A stretch of 64,000 nucleotides of DNA, from contig CANCSY010000001.1 in NCBI GenBank assembly GCA_947380915.1, positions 1-64,000 on the forward strand. The letters are read 5' to 3'. Numbering within the stretch: the first letter of the stretch is position 1; each line of letters starts with the position of its first letter. A program made the translations under genes and the position numbers. The notes beneath the pieces are model-generated. The model was given only the letters and a program-made list of their open reading frames with translations. It had not been told where the DNA came from and searched no databases. This stretch comes from Beijerinckiaceae bacterium. Its GTDB lineage: Bacteria > Pseudomonadota > Alphaproteobacteria > Rhizobiales > Beijerinckiaceae. Shown here piece by piece: positions 17,426 through 26,949 of this stretch.

Positions 17426-17594
17426 AACCGGCGAAAATCCGCCAGTGCGTTCCTATTTGCCCGAGGCGCAGCCTGTGCGCAACTGAAACCGGGCGACGGG
17501 ATGCGGGAGCGCGTCCTCGCCTCCGACAGACGCCGCCAGAGCGCCTGCCGGAGGGGGATGACGTCCCGCCGCAGGCGGGACAGGGAATCAAGGC

Positions 17595-17873
17595 CTATTC
17601 GGCTTTCGGCGCTTCGGCGGGCGCCTTGTGGCGGCGGGCGCTGGCGACCAGACCGCCCTTGCGGCCGGCGTCCATCGCAAGCTGATTGTCAGCCGAAAAT
17701 GACCTTTTGGCCTTGGGCACATTCGCCCCGCCCTTGCGGCCCGCCGTAGCCGCCAGATCCGGATCACGCGCGAAGCTGCGCGAATCACGCGGCACAGATT
17801 TACCGCCCAGACGCGCGATTTCCCGGCGCCGTTCAGCAGACATGGAAGCAAAGCCGCGATTTGAGATAGCCAT
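17595..17873 (-). CDS. KGG-repeat general stress protein
   Basis: A 92-residue basic, hydrophilic protein with glycine-lysine repeats: ARLGGKSVP, AGRKGGANVP and AGRKGGLVA, separated by SFARDPDLA and SFSADNQLA blocks. The KGG (stress-induced Con-10/GsiB) family is made of such hydrophilin-like repeats and is induced by starvation or desiccation. The start at MAISNRGFASM (17873) is the conserved N-terminus of the family; a longer frame to 17924 is unlikely. A clear alphaproteobacterial EcfG promoter was not seen upstream. Confidence 0.85.
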   Translation of the reverse strand: MAISNRGFASMSAERRREIARLGGKSVPRDSRSFARDPDLAATAGRKGGANVPKAKRSFSADNQLAMDAGRKGGLVASARRHKAPAEAPKAE

Positions 17874-18110
17874 GAGTTCAACTCCCGTAAAAAACGCTAC
17901 GGCATTACGTAACGTAAACTGCAACGATCACATGAGAAGCGCTGAACACTGCTGACAGCGGCAGCACTCCTGTCGCGAACCGTTACGTTGACGTGTACCA
18001 GCAAAAAAATACAACCGCTAGTGGTGGTGGGTATTATTTCGGGGGTGTGGCGGAACTGCTTGTCCGGGGGTACGGGGACCCCTTACTCTGCGCCCAAAAG
18101 GAGCGGCCGC

Positions 18111-18953
18111 ATGGATTCGATCAATCTGACGGGAAAGACCTGCCTGATCACGGGGGCAGGCACGGGTCTGGCGCGCGCCATGGCGCTGGGTCTGACGCAG
18201 GCGGGCGCCGAGGTGCTCGCCGCCGACATAGACGAGGCCGGGCTGGCGCAGACCGTGGCGCTGGCGCAGGGCGCCCCGGGCCGCATGCTGGCCCATACGC
18301 TGGATGTGCGCGATCCAGCCCAATGCGAAGCGGCGGTCGCCCAAGCCATCGCCGCCTTCGGCCATCTGGATATTCTGGTGAACTGCGCGGGTCTCGGCCC
18401 TGTCTACATGAAGCGCAATTTCATCGAGGAGCCCCTGCGCTTCTGGGACGCGGATCCGGAGCGCTGGTGGAACATGATCGCGGTCAATCTGCGCGGTCCC
18501 TTCCTGCTGGCCCGCGCGGCGGCGCCCCATATGATCGCGCGCAAATGGGGCCGAATCGTCAATATCACCACCAGTTTCTCGACCATGATCCGTGGCGGCA
18601 ACATGCCTTATGGCCAGACCAAGTCCGGCCTTGAGGCGGGCTCGGCCAGTTGGGCGGACGATCTCGCGGGCACGGGGGTCACGGTCAATGTGCTGATCCC
18701 CGGCGGCGCGGCGGATACGGGCATGATTCCCGAGGAATCCATGCCCGACCGGTCAAAACTGGTGGCGCCCTACGCCATGGTGGCGCCCATTTGCTATCTG
18801 GCGAGCGCACAGTCGGATGGGGTCACGGGCAAGCGTTTCGTGGCGCAGAGCTTCGATCCGGCCTCTCCTTTGGCCGAGCCGGGTTGCGCGCCCGCAGCCT
18901 GGCCCGGCCTCGCGGCCGGGGCGTCGAAGGGGCTTGGCGAGGGAACGCGCTAA
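18111..18953 (+). CDS. SDR-family NAD(P)-dependent oxidoreductase
   Basis: A 280-residue classical short-chain dehydrogenase. Cofactor motif TGAGTGLA lies near residues 14-21, the NCAG motif near 91 and the catalytic YGQTK (Tyr-x3-Lys) near 167-171. The C-terminus lacks the usual GGxxxA end and is extended. The start at ATG 18111 has AAAAGGAG 7-8 bp upstream; an earlier open frame (17988) is not supported. The substrate is unknown; it is a monocistronic plus-strand gene convergent with gpt. Confidence 0.88.
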   Translation: MDSINLTGKTCLITGAGTGLARAMALGLTQAGAEVLAADIDEAGLAQTVALAQGAPGRMLAHTLDVRDPAQCEAAVAQAIAAFGHLDILVNCAGLGPVYMKRNFIEEPLRFWDADPERWWNMIAVNLRGPFLLARAAAPHMIARKWGRIVNITTSFSTMIRGGNMPYGQTKSGLEAGSASWADDLAGTGVTVNVLIPGGAADTGMIPEESMPDRSKLVAPYAMVAPICYLASAQSDGVTGKRFVAQSFDPASPLAEPGCAPAAWPGLAAGASKGLGEGTR

Positions 18954-18978
18954 CAGGCTGCGGAAGGCGCCATGACGC

Positions 18979-19467
18979 TCATTCCTTGCCGCTGATCGGC
19001 TTGGCGTAGGAGAGCTCGAGATCCCAAGGGAAGTAGATCCAGGTGTCCTGCGACACCTCGGTCACGAAAGTGTCGACCAGGGGGCGGCCGAGGGGCTTGG
19101 CGTAGACTGTGGCCACATGGGCCTTGGGCAGCATCTCCCGCACCACCTTCATGGTTGCGCCGGTGTCCACGAGATCGTCGATCACGAGGATTCCCTCTCC
19201 GTCACCGGACTGAATTTCCGGCGAAAGGCCCTTGAGAATGCTCAGGGAGCCCTGTCGGCCGCCGCTGTAGCTGGCGATGGAGATGGTCTCGATCACGCGC
19301 GTACCCAATTCGCGGGCGACGATGGCGGCGGGCACGAGGCCGCCGCGGGTGATGCAGACAATGGCGCGAAAGGCGCCCTGACCGGACAGCCTCCACGCAA
19401 GGGCGCGGGAGTCCCGATGAAACTGATCCCAGGAAACGGGAAACGCCTTGGCTGCCTGCTCGCTCAT
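18979..19467 (-). CDS. gpt: Xanthine phosphoribosyltransferase
   Basis: A 162-residue purine salvage enzyme of the Gpt family, transferring PRPP to xanthine/guanine in the cytoplasm. The PRPP-binding motif [13 protein letters not shown] is at about 91-103, and [15 protein letters not shown] provides the pyrophosphate loop. WIYFPWD near the C-terminus is typical of Gpt rather than Hpt. GGAGGG lies 4 bp before the ATG at 19467. It is divergent from the sulfatase-fold membrane protein gene. Confidence 0.93.
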   Translation of the reverse strand: MSEQAAKAFPVSWDQFHRDSRALAWRLSGQGAFRAIVCITRGGLVPAAIVARELGTRVIETISIASYSGGRQGSLSILKGLSPEIQSGDGEGILVIDDLVDTGATMKVVREMLPKAHVATVYAKPLGRPLVDTFVTEVSQDTWIYFPWDLELSYAKPISGKE

Positions 19468-19605
19468 GATACCCTCCAGATCAGGCCTCTTAGCAAGCCG
19501 GAAGCTCAGGGGAAAGCGCCGCCAAAGCTTCATCCCCATCCACCGACGTTGAAGCCACGCGACTTTCATGCGAACGTGTCATCGAACCTTCATATTGGAT
19601 CCCCT

Positions 19606-21336
19606 GTGTCCCTGATTTCCGGCCTAAATCGCACGCGGCTTCTGGTGACGCCGCTCATTCGCCTGCGGCCGGAGTTTGCCGGTACGGTGGCGTTTTTGGG
19701 CTGGTGGGCGTTCGTCTGGCATGGGGAGCCCGAACCCGCCCTGCTCTTCGCGGTGATCGCTATTCATCTGGGCGCAGCGGCCCTGCTGGCGGGATTGCTG
19801 GGGCGCCCGAGGATCGGGCTGGCGCTGGCGACCTTTTTTCTGGTGGCTGCATTCATCGGCGCGCGGTCGAAATTCGCCCTCGTCTCCATGAATCTGCATG
19901 TTTATGATCTGCCCTTCTACCTCTTCAGCGAGGCGACCGTCGGGTTCTTCATGTCCGCCTATCCGAGGCAGGCGCTGATGGTGGGTCTGGGCCTTGCGGC
20001 GAGCCTGGCGGCCTTCGTGTTCATCTGGCGCATGGACGCCAGGCGGCGCGTGCCCCTACGGCGCCGCGCCGGACTCATGATCTGCGGGGCGGCGCTTCTG
20101 ACCCTGGGCGCATGGCCGCTCAGCGGACGCAATGCGGATTTCTTCAACGAGCGCAATTTCGCGCTCTCGTCCTTCCTGACGTCCTTCTCCGATCTGCCGC
20201 AGCTCTATTCCTACAATGGGCTCATCGAAGTCGCGCCCAAACCCTCGATCACGCCCATTCCGGCCGACGCCATCACCTGCAAGCCGCAGACGGCCGCGCC
20301 CGACATCGTGATGATGCTGAATGAGTCCTCAATGCCGCCGGGCGTCTATCCCGGCCTGACCTATCCGGAGGAGCTGAACCCCTTCTTCGCCTCCTTCGAC
20401 GGGCGCATCCACCCCCTGCGGGTCGAGACCTTCGGCGGGGGCACATGGCTGTCGGATTTCTCCGCGCTGACCGGGCTCTCCACCCATTCATTCGGCAATC
20501 TGCGCAACTTCGTCGCCAATTTCATGACCGGGCGCCTGCGCCATTCCCTGCCGCAATATCTGCGGGCATGCGGCTATGAGACGGCCCTAGTCTATCCTGC
20601 CTCCGCCGGTTTTGCGGGCGTGGGGCGATTCTATGAAGCCATCGGCTTTGACCGGGTGATAGACACCAGCGTTCACAAGGCGCCCGACCAGCGCCAGCGC
20701 GACGCCTTCTATCTGGGGGAAGCGGCGAAATTCCTGGAGGCGCCGTCGGAAGGGACACGCAAGCCGCGCTTTATCGTGGTGAGCAGCATGTCCACCCATT
20801 CGCCCTGGGATTTCCGCTTCTCGCCAGACAGCATCCGCGAGACCGAAAGCCTGCGCTGGAACGCCGACCCCGAATTTGACGAATATCTCTGGCGCCTTGT
20901 GCTGGCCAAGCGCGACCGCGACGACTTCCGCGAACGCCTGAGCAGGACGCTGCCCGACCATCGCATCCTCTATGTGGGCTATGGAGACCATCAGCCCGCG
21001 CTCGCCAAGGTGCCGCTCGAAGACAACCGCGCCATCGCCGACGATGGCCGCTCATGGCAACTCGACCATGAATCCAAGGCCTTCGAGACCTATTTCACCC
21101 TGGACGCACAAGGCTTCACGCCGAGGTTCCCCGGCGCGAACCATCGGATTGTGGAGATCTCCAATCTGCCTGTGATCACCATCGTCGCCGCCGGCCTGCC
21201 GCTGGACCCTGTCTTCGCACGGCGCGAGCGCCTGATGGCCCGCTGCAATGGGCTCTACGCCACCTGCAGAGATCGCGCGTCGGTTCTGGCGTTCCAGCGC
21301 TGGCTCGTGGACAGCCGCTGGATCGCGCAGAACTGA
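19606..21336 (+). CDS. Sulfatase-fold membrane protein (LTA synthase/phosphoethanolamine transferase-like)
   Basis: A protein of about 576 residues: five or so transmembrane helices (about 10-175), then an extracytoplasmic sulfatase-fold domain. Metal-site blocks are PDIVMMLNESSMPPGVYPG, ETFGGGTWLSDFSALTG (candidate threonine nucleophile region), SSMSTHSPWDF and YVGYGDHQP. Relatives transfer phosphoglycerol or phosphoethanolamine to surface glycans. No ATG gives a sensible N-terminus. GTG at 19606 was chosen; GTG at 19645 is the alternative, and the in-frame ATGs upstream overlap gpt. The neighbouring glycan genes (22.9-25.7 kb) fit an envelope role. Confidence 0.75.
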   Translation: MSLISGLNRTRLLVTPLIRLRPEFAGTVAFLGWWAFVWHGEPEPALLFAVIAIHLGAAALLAGLLGRPRIGLALATFFLVAAFIGARSKFALVSMNLHVYDLPFYLFSEATVGFFMSAYPRQALMVGLGLAASLAAFVFIWRMDARRRVPLRRRAGLMICGAALLTLGAWPLSGRNADFFNERNFALSSFLTSFSDLPQLYSYNGLIEVAPKPSITPIPADAITCKPQTAAPDIVMMLNESSMPPGVYPGLTYPEELNPFFASFDGRIHPLRVETFGGGTWLSDFSALTGLSTHSFGNLRNFVANFMTGRLRHSLPQYLRACGYETALVYPASAGFAGVGRFYEAIGFDRVIDTSVHKAPDQRQRDAFYLGEAAKFLEAPSEGTRKPRFIVVSSMSTHSPWDFRFSPDSIRETESLRWNADPEFDEYLWRLVLAKRDRDDFRERLSRTLPDHRILYVGYGDHQPALAKVPLEDNRAIADDGRSWQLDHESKAFETYFTLDAQGFTPRFPGANHRIVEISNLPVITIVAAGLPLDPVFARRERLMARCNGLYATCRDRASVLAFQRWLVDSRWIAQN

Positions 21337-21343
21337 ACCCCGA

Positions 21344-22087
21344 TCAGCGCGTCGTCGGCGTCATGGTCTTGAGCATGGCGTCAACCGCCCCCAGGGCCGC
21401 CTGCAGCGCAGCGCCATCCTTGGAGCGCACCACGATCTGGTTGCGGAAGCGCCCTTCGTGGAACTGCGGATAGGAGCCGATGATCGTGTCGGGGTGGGCC
21501 TTGGCGATTTCGGACAGCGCCGTGGCGTAGGTTCCCTCGGGGATGCCAGTGGCCTCCACCGTCTCCATCATCATGCGCGCGCCGGTGGTCAGGCGCGGGG
21601 CCACATCGTCCATCATGGCCTGCATGATCGAGGGCACGCCCGCCATCACGATGACATTCTCGATCTTGAAGCCCGGCACCTTCGAGATGGGATTGACCAC
21701 ATGCTCGGCGCCCACGGGGATGCGCGCCATGCGGCGGCGGGCCTCGTTGAGATCCTCGGGCTTGAGGCGCTCCAGCATGGCCGCGATGATGCGCGGATCC
21801 TCGTACAGCGGGATGCCCAGCGCCTGCGAGATCGCATCGGCGGTGATGTCGTCATGGGTCGGCCCGATGCCGCCTGTGGTGAAGAGATAGGTGTAGCGGG
21901 CTCGCAGCCGGTTCACGGCCTCGACGATCTCCTCCATCTCGTCGGGCACCACGCGGACCTCTTTCAGGTCGATGCCTATATTGGTGAGATATTCGGCGAT
22001 ATAGCCGATGTTCTTGTCCTTGGTGCGGCCCGACAGGATCTCGTCTCCGATGACGAGCAGGGCGGCGGTAATGTTCGGTTGGGTCAT
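21344..22087 (-). CDS. CinA-like molybdopterin-binding domain protein
   Basis: A 247-residue protein with the MoCF (MoeA/MogA-like) domain: ALLVIGDEILSGRTKDKN near the N-terminus, the TGGIGPTHDDIT motif at about 71-82 and GVP near 160. It corresponds to the N-terminal half of CinA without the C-terminal nicotinamide-nucleotide amidase domain, a common stand-alone form in Alphaproteobacteria. Its biochemical role is uncertain (possible ADP-ribose pyrophosphatase). It is convergent with the sulfatase-fold gene and divergent from sfsA. Confidence 0.88.
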   Translation of the reverse strand: MTQPNITAALLVIGDEILSGRTKDKNIGYIAEYLTNIGIDLKEVRVVPDEMEEIVEAVNRLRARYTYLFTTGGIGPTHDDITADAISQALGIPLYEDPRIIAAMLERLKPEDLNEARRRMARIPVGAEHVVNPISKVPGFKIENVIVMAGVPSIMQAMMDDVAPRLTTGARMMMETVEATGIPEGTYATALSEIAKAHPDTIIGSYPQFHEGRFRNQIVVRSKDGAALQAALGAVDAMLKTMTPTTR

Positions 22088-22193
22088 GTGCGGCTCCCTC
22101 TGATCGAAGGTTTAGGCAGGCTGGCGCCGCCTCGCAAGGGAAAAGGCGCGGAGCCCCATTGACCCGCACAGGCGCGGGCGCGCAGGCTGAGCC

Positions 22194-22904
22194 ATGCGTT
22201 TCCCCCAAGCCCTCATCCCCGGCCGCCTGATCCAGCGTTACAAGCGCTTTCTGGCGGATGTGACCCTCGACACCGGCGAGATCGTCACCGCCCACTGCGC
22301 CAATCCCGGCGCCATGCTCGGCCTCAAGGCGCCGGGCTCACGGGTCTGGCTTTCGACGTCGGACAACCCATCCCGCAAATTGAAATACTCCTGGGAGGTG
22401 GCGGAGGCGGACTTCGGGCGCGGCCCTGAGTTTGTGGGCATCAACACGGCCCATCCCAACGCCATCGTGGCGGAGGCCGTCGCCAGCGGATTCTTTCCCG
22501 AATTCGCCCCATGGCCGCGCATGCGCCGCGAGGTGAAATATGGCCGCAACAGCCGCGTCGACATTCTGCTGGAGCGCGACGACGGCCCGCCCTGCTATGT
22601 GGAGGTCAAGAACGTCCACATGATGCGCCGCCCGGGCCTCGCCGAATTTCCCGACAGCGTGACCGCGCGCGGGGCCAAGCATCTGGGGGAACTGGCGGAT
22701 ATGGTGGCGGGCGGGGCGCGGGCCGTGATGGTCTATCTGATCCAGATGGACGCGGATGAATTCTCGCTGGCTGAAGATATGGACCCCGCCTATGCGGCGG
22801 CCTTCGCCAAGGCCCATGGGGCGGGCGTCGAGGCCATCGCGGTTGTGTGCAAGGTGGACCCGCAGGGGATCGAGGCGGTGCGCCGGGCGCCCATCAGGCT
22901 CTAA
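22194..22904 (+). CDS. sfsA: SfsA DNA/RNA nuclease family protein
   Basis: A 236-residue SfsA, an OB-fold plus nuclease-like protein once described as a sugar fermentation stimulation factor. Characteristic blocks: [41 protein letters not shown] and [11 protein letters not shown] near the putative active site, and [16 protein letters not shown]. The length is typical. It starts 106 bp from the divergent cinA-like gene and overlaps the tail of the convergent glycosyltransferase by 11 bp. Confidence 0.93.
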   Translation: MRFPQALIPGRLIQRYKRFLADVTLDTGEIVTAHCANPGAMLGLKAPGSRVWLSTSDNPSRKLKYSWEVAEADFGRGPEFVGINTAHPNAIVAEAVASGFFPEFAPWPRMRREVKYGRNSRVDILLERDDGPPCYVEVKNVHMMRRPGLAEFPDSVTARGAKHLGELADMVAGGARAVMVYLIQMDADEFSLAEDMDPAYAAAFAKAHGAGVEAIAVVCKVDPQGIEAVRRAPIRL

Positions 22905-23946
22905 GCGCGTCCACCGCCTGCGCCATACGCGCCGCCACCACCTCAAAAGACCAACGCTCCAACACGCCGGCCCGGCCCTGCGCGCCCAGACGCCGGGCGC
23001 CGTCGGGATCGGCGAGCAGACCCATGAGCGCGGCGCTCATCTCCTGCACGCTTTCACTGGCGACCAACAGGCCGGTTTCCCCAGGGGAGAGGATGTCCAG
23101 CGGACCAGCGGTGCGCGTCGCGATCACGGGGACACCATGGGCCATGGCCTCGATCAGCACGATGCCGAAGGGCTCGACCCGCGAGGACAGAACAAACAGA
23201 TCCGCCCGGGAAAAAAAGGCGGCCCGGTCATCGATCCAGCCGGGGAAGCTGACGCGGTCGGCGACGCCTTCGCGCGCCGCCAGCGCCTCCAGTGCGCCCC
23301 GCTCCGGCCCTTCGCCACCGATGGTGAGCTGCGCGTCAAAACCGCAGCGCCGGATCTGGGCGAAGGCGCAAATGAGCAGGCTGAAGTCCTTGTTTTCATG
23401 CAGACGCCCAAGGCTGACGATCTGCAGGGGCGATTGGCCAACAGGGCGCGTGACCTCGGTCGGCGCGCGCACCAGATTGGGAACCACGACACAGGGCAGG
23501 TGCGGATAGTCCCGCCGCAGCGCCTCAGCCACCCCATGGGACACGGCGATCAGCCCGTCCATCTTCGCGATCAAGGGCTTGTAGCGGAAATTATGCACGA
23601 CGCCGATGCGCGCAACGCCAGCAAGCGGCCGCGCCATGATCTGCATGGCGCGATTGCCATGGAGCAGCGCGCAGACATGACCCGCAGCCGCGCGGCGCAG
23701 GCGCCAGGAGATGAAGGGGTCAAAGCGCCCGAAAGTGGAGAAAGCAGCGCGTTCATCGGTGGGGCAGTGATCCATGAACCAGCCGCCGGATCGCCCGGCG
23801 CTCGTCACCTTCACGCTCTGGGAGCGAAGGCCTTCGTGCCAGTCCAGCGCCGCCTGCTCCAGACCGCCGCGCCCCCTGGCCATCATCACATTCAGCACCG
23901 GGCCGGTCAGCACCTTGAAATCCCTTGCGGTCGAGCTGCCGGTCAC
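22894..23946 (-). CDS. Glycosyltransferase family 4 (GT-B)
   Basis: A 350-residue GT-B glycosyltransferase. N-terminal [15 protein letters not shown] (glycine-rich acceptor loop near 20-34) and the C-terminal GT4 signature [20 protein letters not shown] (about 270-290) with the EX7E acid pair. [15 protein letters not shown] marks the donor domain start. It likely adds a sugar to LPS core or exopolysaccharide on the cytoplasmic face. The start is GTG 23946; a start nearer MMARGRGG is possible. It forms an island with the divergent GT2 gene and the FkbM methyltransferase. Confidence 0.88.
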   Translation of the reverse strand: MTGSSTARDFKVLTGPVLNVMMARGRGGLEQAALDWHEGLRSQSVKVTSAGRSGGWFMDHCPTDERAAFSTFGRFDPFISWRLRRAAAGHVCALLHGNRAMQIMARPLAGVARIGVVHNFRYKPLIAKMDGLIAVSHGVAEALRRDYPHLPCVVVPNLVRAPTEVTRPVGQSPLQIVSLGRLHENKDFSLLICAFAQIRRCGFDAQLTIGGEGPERGALEALAAREGVADRVSFPGWIDDRAAFFSRADLFVLSSRVEPFGIVLIEAMAHGVPVIATRTAGPLDILSPGETGLLVASESVQEMSAALMGLLADPDGARRLGAQGRAGVLERWSFEVVAARMAQAVDALRA

Positions 23947-24037
23947 AGACCGCGAGCCACTGGCGTGCCCATTGGCATGGTAGCCAATGCAGGGGTCAGA
24001 TGCTAATGGCTTTATCGAAGATCCTCAAGGCTTGGCC

Positions 24038-24808
24038 ATGCTGCCCATCTCCATTTTCGTGATCGCCAAAAACGAGGCGCAGCGCCTTCCCGCGACCCTT
24101 GAGGCGGTGAAGGGTCTGGGGCGGGAACTGATCGTCATCGATTCCGGCTCCACTGATGGCACGCAGCAGATCGCGCTTGGCTTTGGCGCCCGCGTGGTGG
24201 AAACCCACTGGCGCGGCTATGGCCCGCAAAAGCGTTTCGGGGAAGACCAGTGCAGCAATAACTGGGCGCTGAACATCGACGCGGATGAAGTGCTCACGCC
24301 CGCATTGATCGCCGAAATACGCGGTCTCTTCGCCCAGGGCGAACCCGCGCTCGATGGCTACGCCTTCCCCATTGTCGAGGTGTTTCCCGGCGAAACGAGC
24401 CCCGGCGCCTATGCCTATGCGCTTGTGCCGGTGCGGCTCTATCGACTGGACCGGGGCCGCTATGCGGATGAACTGGTGCATGACCGCGTAGCCCTGCAGC
24501 CGGGCGCCCGCACGGCGACACTCAAAGCTCAGGCGCTGCACTATTGCATCCAGAGCCTGTCCAGCAGCGTGGAGAAGCTGAACCGTTATTCGGACCAGCA
24601 AGTGCATGACATGAGCGTGAAAGGGCGACGGACGCCCGGCTGGCGCATCTGGACCGAATTTCCGATGGCTTTCCTGAAGGCCTATCTCCTGCGGCGCCAT
24701 ATCCTGCGCGGACGCTTCGGATTCGTGGCCTCCATCAATTATGCCTTCTATCGTTTCATGCGCATCGCCAAGGCGATGGAAGCACGCGACAGGAACGGGA
24801 AATCCTGA
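24038..24808 (+). CDS. Glycosyltransferase family 2 (LPS core WaaE/KdtX-like)
   Basis: A 256-residue GT-A glycosyltransferase. ISIFVIAKNEAQRLPATL opens the Rossmann-like domain, VIDSGSTDGTQQIA binds the nucleotide sugar, and NIDADEVLTP carries the DxD-type metal motif. The overall layout matches WaaE/KdtX-type beta-glucosyltransferases acting on LPS inner core. The start ATG 24038 was preferred to the open frame at 23987 because the conserved domain begins there. It is adjacent, without any gap, to the convergent FkbM methyltransferase gene. Confidence 0.88.
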   Translation: MLPISIFVIAKNEAQRLPATLEAVKGLGRELIVIDSGSTDGTQQIALGFGARVVETHWRGYGPQKRFGEDQCSNNWALNIDADEVLTPALIAEIRGLFAQGEPALDGYAFPIVEVFPGETSPGAYAYALVPVRLYRLDRGRYADELVHDRVALQPGARTATLKAQALHYCIQSLSSSVEKLNRYSDQQVHDMSVKGRRTPGWRIWTEFPMAFLKAYLLRRHILRGRFGFVASINYAFYRFMRIAKAMEARDRNGKS

Positions 24809-25654
24809 TCAGGGGCGCCGCCAGATCTCGTTGGAGACCGTCGAGGCGATCACCGTATAGCCCAGCTTCTCCAGCGCGCCGACCACATCGCCTGTCCAGC
24901 GATGGCCAAGCCGGTTGAGTACGATTACGCCCGGCAGCAGGCCGGTTTCGGCGTCGCTGAGGAAGGGCAGAAGGACGATATCCTCCACGCCTTCCACATC
25001 AAGCTTGAGAATGTCGATATGCCGGAGGCCTTCGCTTTCCACCAATTGCAGGAGCGGCATTGCCGGGACGTCGAAACCCTTATCGGTTCCGTCGCTGTTG
25101 AAGCCGATCCGCACGCCCGTACCGCCAAGGTTTCTGCGGTCAGTGAACAGACGCATATTGCCAACCACATCCGACACGGCGGCGTTCACGGCCTTGATGG
25201 AGCCGTGACCATTGGCGGCGATGTTGAAGCACAGCCGGGCGAAGCTCTGCGGCTCGGGCTCGACGGCGATGATGCGCGCGCCAACGCCCGCAAGCCCTGC
25301 GGCCCAGAGCGAATAACCGCCCATGCTGGCGCCGATATCGAGCATTACGACGCCATCACGCAGCAGGGGCGCCAGGGCGGCCCGCTCCACAGGGTCGAAA
25401 TATTGCGGCGTGAACAGGATGCGCTTTTCGCAAGTGTTGCTGGAGGGATGCAGGCGCATCCTGACGCCCATGGCCTCGATATCGACGGGCGTTGCGCCAA
25501 GCAGACGCAACCCAAGGCCACGCAGCAGGAAGGCCTTGCGCTTACCGGCCCAGCTGGCGTCGCACCGACGCGTTGCGGCGATGATCCCGCGCATCAGGAC
25601 CGAGGGCGTGAAATGGCCATAGCCCCGGGAATCGCTTGTCGTCTCGATTTGCAT
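24809..25654 (-). CDS. FkbM-family SAM-dependent methyltransferase
   Basis: A 281-residue methyltransferase. SAM-binding motif I is VVMLDIGASMGGYSLWAAG and motif II IIAVEPEPQSFARL; LRHIDILKLDVEGVED is the hallmark FkbM block. The family methylates sugars and other small or glycan substrates. Its place beside two glycosyltransferases suggests O-methylation of a surface sugar. The start at MQIETT (25654) has GGGA about 6 bp upstream; the frame is open to 25702. Confidence 0.86.
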   Translation of the reverse strand: MQIETTSDSRGYGHFTPSVLMRGIIAATRRCDASWAGKRKAFLLRGLGLRLLGATPVDIEAMGVRMRLHPSSNTCEKRILFTPQYFDPVERAALAPLLRDGVVMLDIGASMGGYSLWAAGLAGVGARIIAVEPEPQSFARLCFNIAANGHGSIKAVNAAVSDVVGNMRLFTDRRNLGGTGVRIGFNSDGTDKGFDVPAMPLLQLVESEGLRHIDILKLDVEGVEDIVLLPFLSDAETGLLPGVIVLNRLGHRWTGDVVGALEKLGYTVIASTVSNEIWRRP

Positions 25655-25795
25655 TCTTGATCCCGAGGGGGCCGCGACCGACCTTTCCGTTAGGGAAGGC
25701 ACGACCGAGATTTTGTCTTAGCATGGCTGATGCGTCCACCGCCACCATGGCTTGCCCAGTTGCGCGCTCCCCCGCGCCAAGCTTAAAAAGGTGGC

Positions 25796-26212
25796 ATGAA
25801 CACGGCCCATCTTTCAGGATCATGGCTACGGCGCAGTTGCCTGACGCTCGGCGTCATTCTGCTCGCCTATGCGATCTTGCTGCGTGGACTGGTTGCGCCG
25901 CTTCCCGCCATGGCGGGGTCTATCGAAGCGGCCCTCGCCAACCCGCATTATCTTTGTCTGACTGATGGGACGGGCGAGGGCGTTCCGCACCACGGATCCA
26001 TCCCTTGCGGCGAATGCTGCCTTGGTCTGATGCGGGTGGTCGCCCCACCGCACGCCATAGCGCCGATCACCGTGGCCTGGCCGCGCCTTGTCTGGCGGCC
26101 CGTCGCCCCCGCACGGGCGGCCTCGCATGCCGGGCCGCACGAAGAAGCCTGGACCCGGGCGCATAGCCAACGCGGGCCACCTGAAAGCCCTACTCCGACG
26201 TCTTTCACCTGA
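25796..26212 (+). CDS. Small membrane or secreted protein, DUF2946-like
   Basis: A 138-residue protein with one hydrophobic segment at about 14-40 and a GECCLGL cysteine cluster near 71-78. Such short cysteine-containing proteins (DUF2946 and similar) often precede copper-handling genes. The next gene here is ycnI, so a role in copper homeostasis is possible. The C-terminal part is proline/arginine rich and disordered. A GGTGG site lies 2-6 bp before ATG. The DUF2946 assignment is tentative. Confidence 0.6.
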   Translation: MNTAHLSGSWLRRSCLTLGVILLAYAILLRGLVAPLPAMAGSIEAALANPHYLCLTDGTGEGVPHHGSIPCGECCLGLMRVVAPPHAIAPITVAWPRLVWRPVAPARAASHAGPHEEAWTRAHSQRGPPESPTPTSFT

Positions 26213-26213
26213 T

Positions 26214-26231
26214 CGACGGGCCTGCCCGTCG
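26214..26231. repeat. Inverted repeat between the DUF2946-like gene and ycnI
   Basis: CGACGGGC and GCCCGTCG are exact complements around a two-base centre (real loop probably 4 nt). It lies 2 bp after the upstream stop codon and 40 bp before the ycnI start. It may be a weak attenuator or an mRNA-processing hairpin. Confidence 0.45.
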
Positions 26232-26270
26232 GACCTATCGCGCGCCTGCGGGCGCCATCGGAGTTATGCC

Positions 26271-26813
26271 ATGACCATTTTCACAAAAACCGGCCAACTG
26301 GCCGTGATGCTGACGCTTGCGGCCACCCAGGCACAGGCCCATGCGACGCTCGAAACGCCAAAGGCGCAGGTCGGCGCCAATTACAAAGCGGTGATGCGCG
26401 TCAGCCACGGCTGCGCGGGCTCGCCAACCCTGCGGGTTAGGGTGCGGATTCCCGATGGATTCATCGGTGTGAAGCCCATGCCCAAGCCCGGCTGGACCCT
26501 GGAAACCATGCGCGCGCCCTATGGCAAGACCTATGACACCCAGCACGCCAACCTGACGGAGGGCGTGCGCGAGATCACCTGGAGCGGCGGGCGGTTACCG
26601 GGCGACTGGTATGACGAATTCGTCTTCATCGGGACCATCGCCAGCGACCTGAAGCCGGGATCGACCCTCTATTTCCCGACCGTTCAGGACTGCGAAACCG
26701 GCGCAGAGCGCTGGATCGAGATCCCTGCCGAGGGGGCGAACGCCCATGACCTGAAGGGCCCGGCGCCCGGCTTGAAGCTGCTGCCAACCGAGCAGACCCA
26801 GCATCAGAAGTGA
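26271..26813 (+). CDS. YcnI-family copper-binding protein (DUF1775)
   Basis: A 180-residue secreted protein. The signal peptide ends at QAQA-HATLETP, leaving His as mature residue 1. YcnI proteins bind Cu(II) through exactly this N-terminal histidine in a monohistidine-brace site. The family blocks ATLETPKAQVGANYKAVMRVSHGC, LPGDWYDEFVF and LYFPTVQDCE follow. It has no C-terminal transmembrane anchor, unlike the Bacillus protein. It probably acts in periplasmic copper delivery with the preceding DUF2946-like protein. GGAG lies upstream of the ATG at 26271. Confidence 0.88.
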   Translation: MTIFTKTGQLAVMLTLAATQAQAHATLETPKAQVGANYKAVMRVSHGCAGSPTLRVRVRIPDGFIGVKPMPKPGWTLETMRAPYGKTYDTQHANLTEGVREITWSGGRLPGDWYDEFVFIGTIASDLKPGSTLYFPTVQDCETGAERWIEIPAEGANAHDLKGPAPGLKLLPTEQTQHQK

Positions 26814-26821
26814 GCTGATCG

Positions 26822-26854
26822 GGGGCGAATGGGGAAACTTTCGCCATTCGCCCC
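26822..26854 (+). terminator. Hairpin terminator-like structure after ycnI
   Basis: GGGGCGAATGG (26822-26832) pairs exactly with CCATTCGCCCC (26844-26854) over an 11-bp stem and an 11-nt loop. It begins 8 bp after the ycnI stop. No T-run follows, so efficient intrinsic termination is not certain. Confidence 0.6.
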
Positions 26855-26949
26855 TCGATTCACACCCGTCGCAGGGCCACATCTTTCCATGACCGCAGCT
26901 TTACCCTACTAACTAGGGACACTCGCCTATGATCCATCCCGGAGATGAG

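Noticed and set aside
17874..18000. EcfG general-stress promoter upstream of the KGG protein
   Set aside because: The family is stress-induced, but no GGAAC with a properly spaced CGTT was found on the minus strand.
17342..18110. Possible integration site at tRNA-Leu
   Set aside because: No direct repeat of the tRNA 3' end, no integrase, and ordinary genes on both sides.
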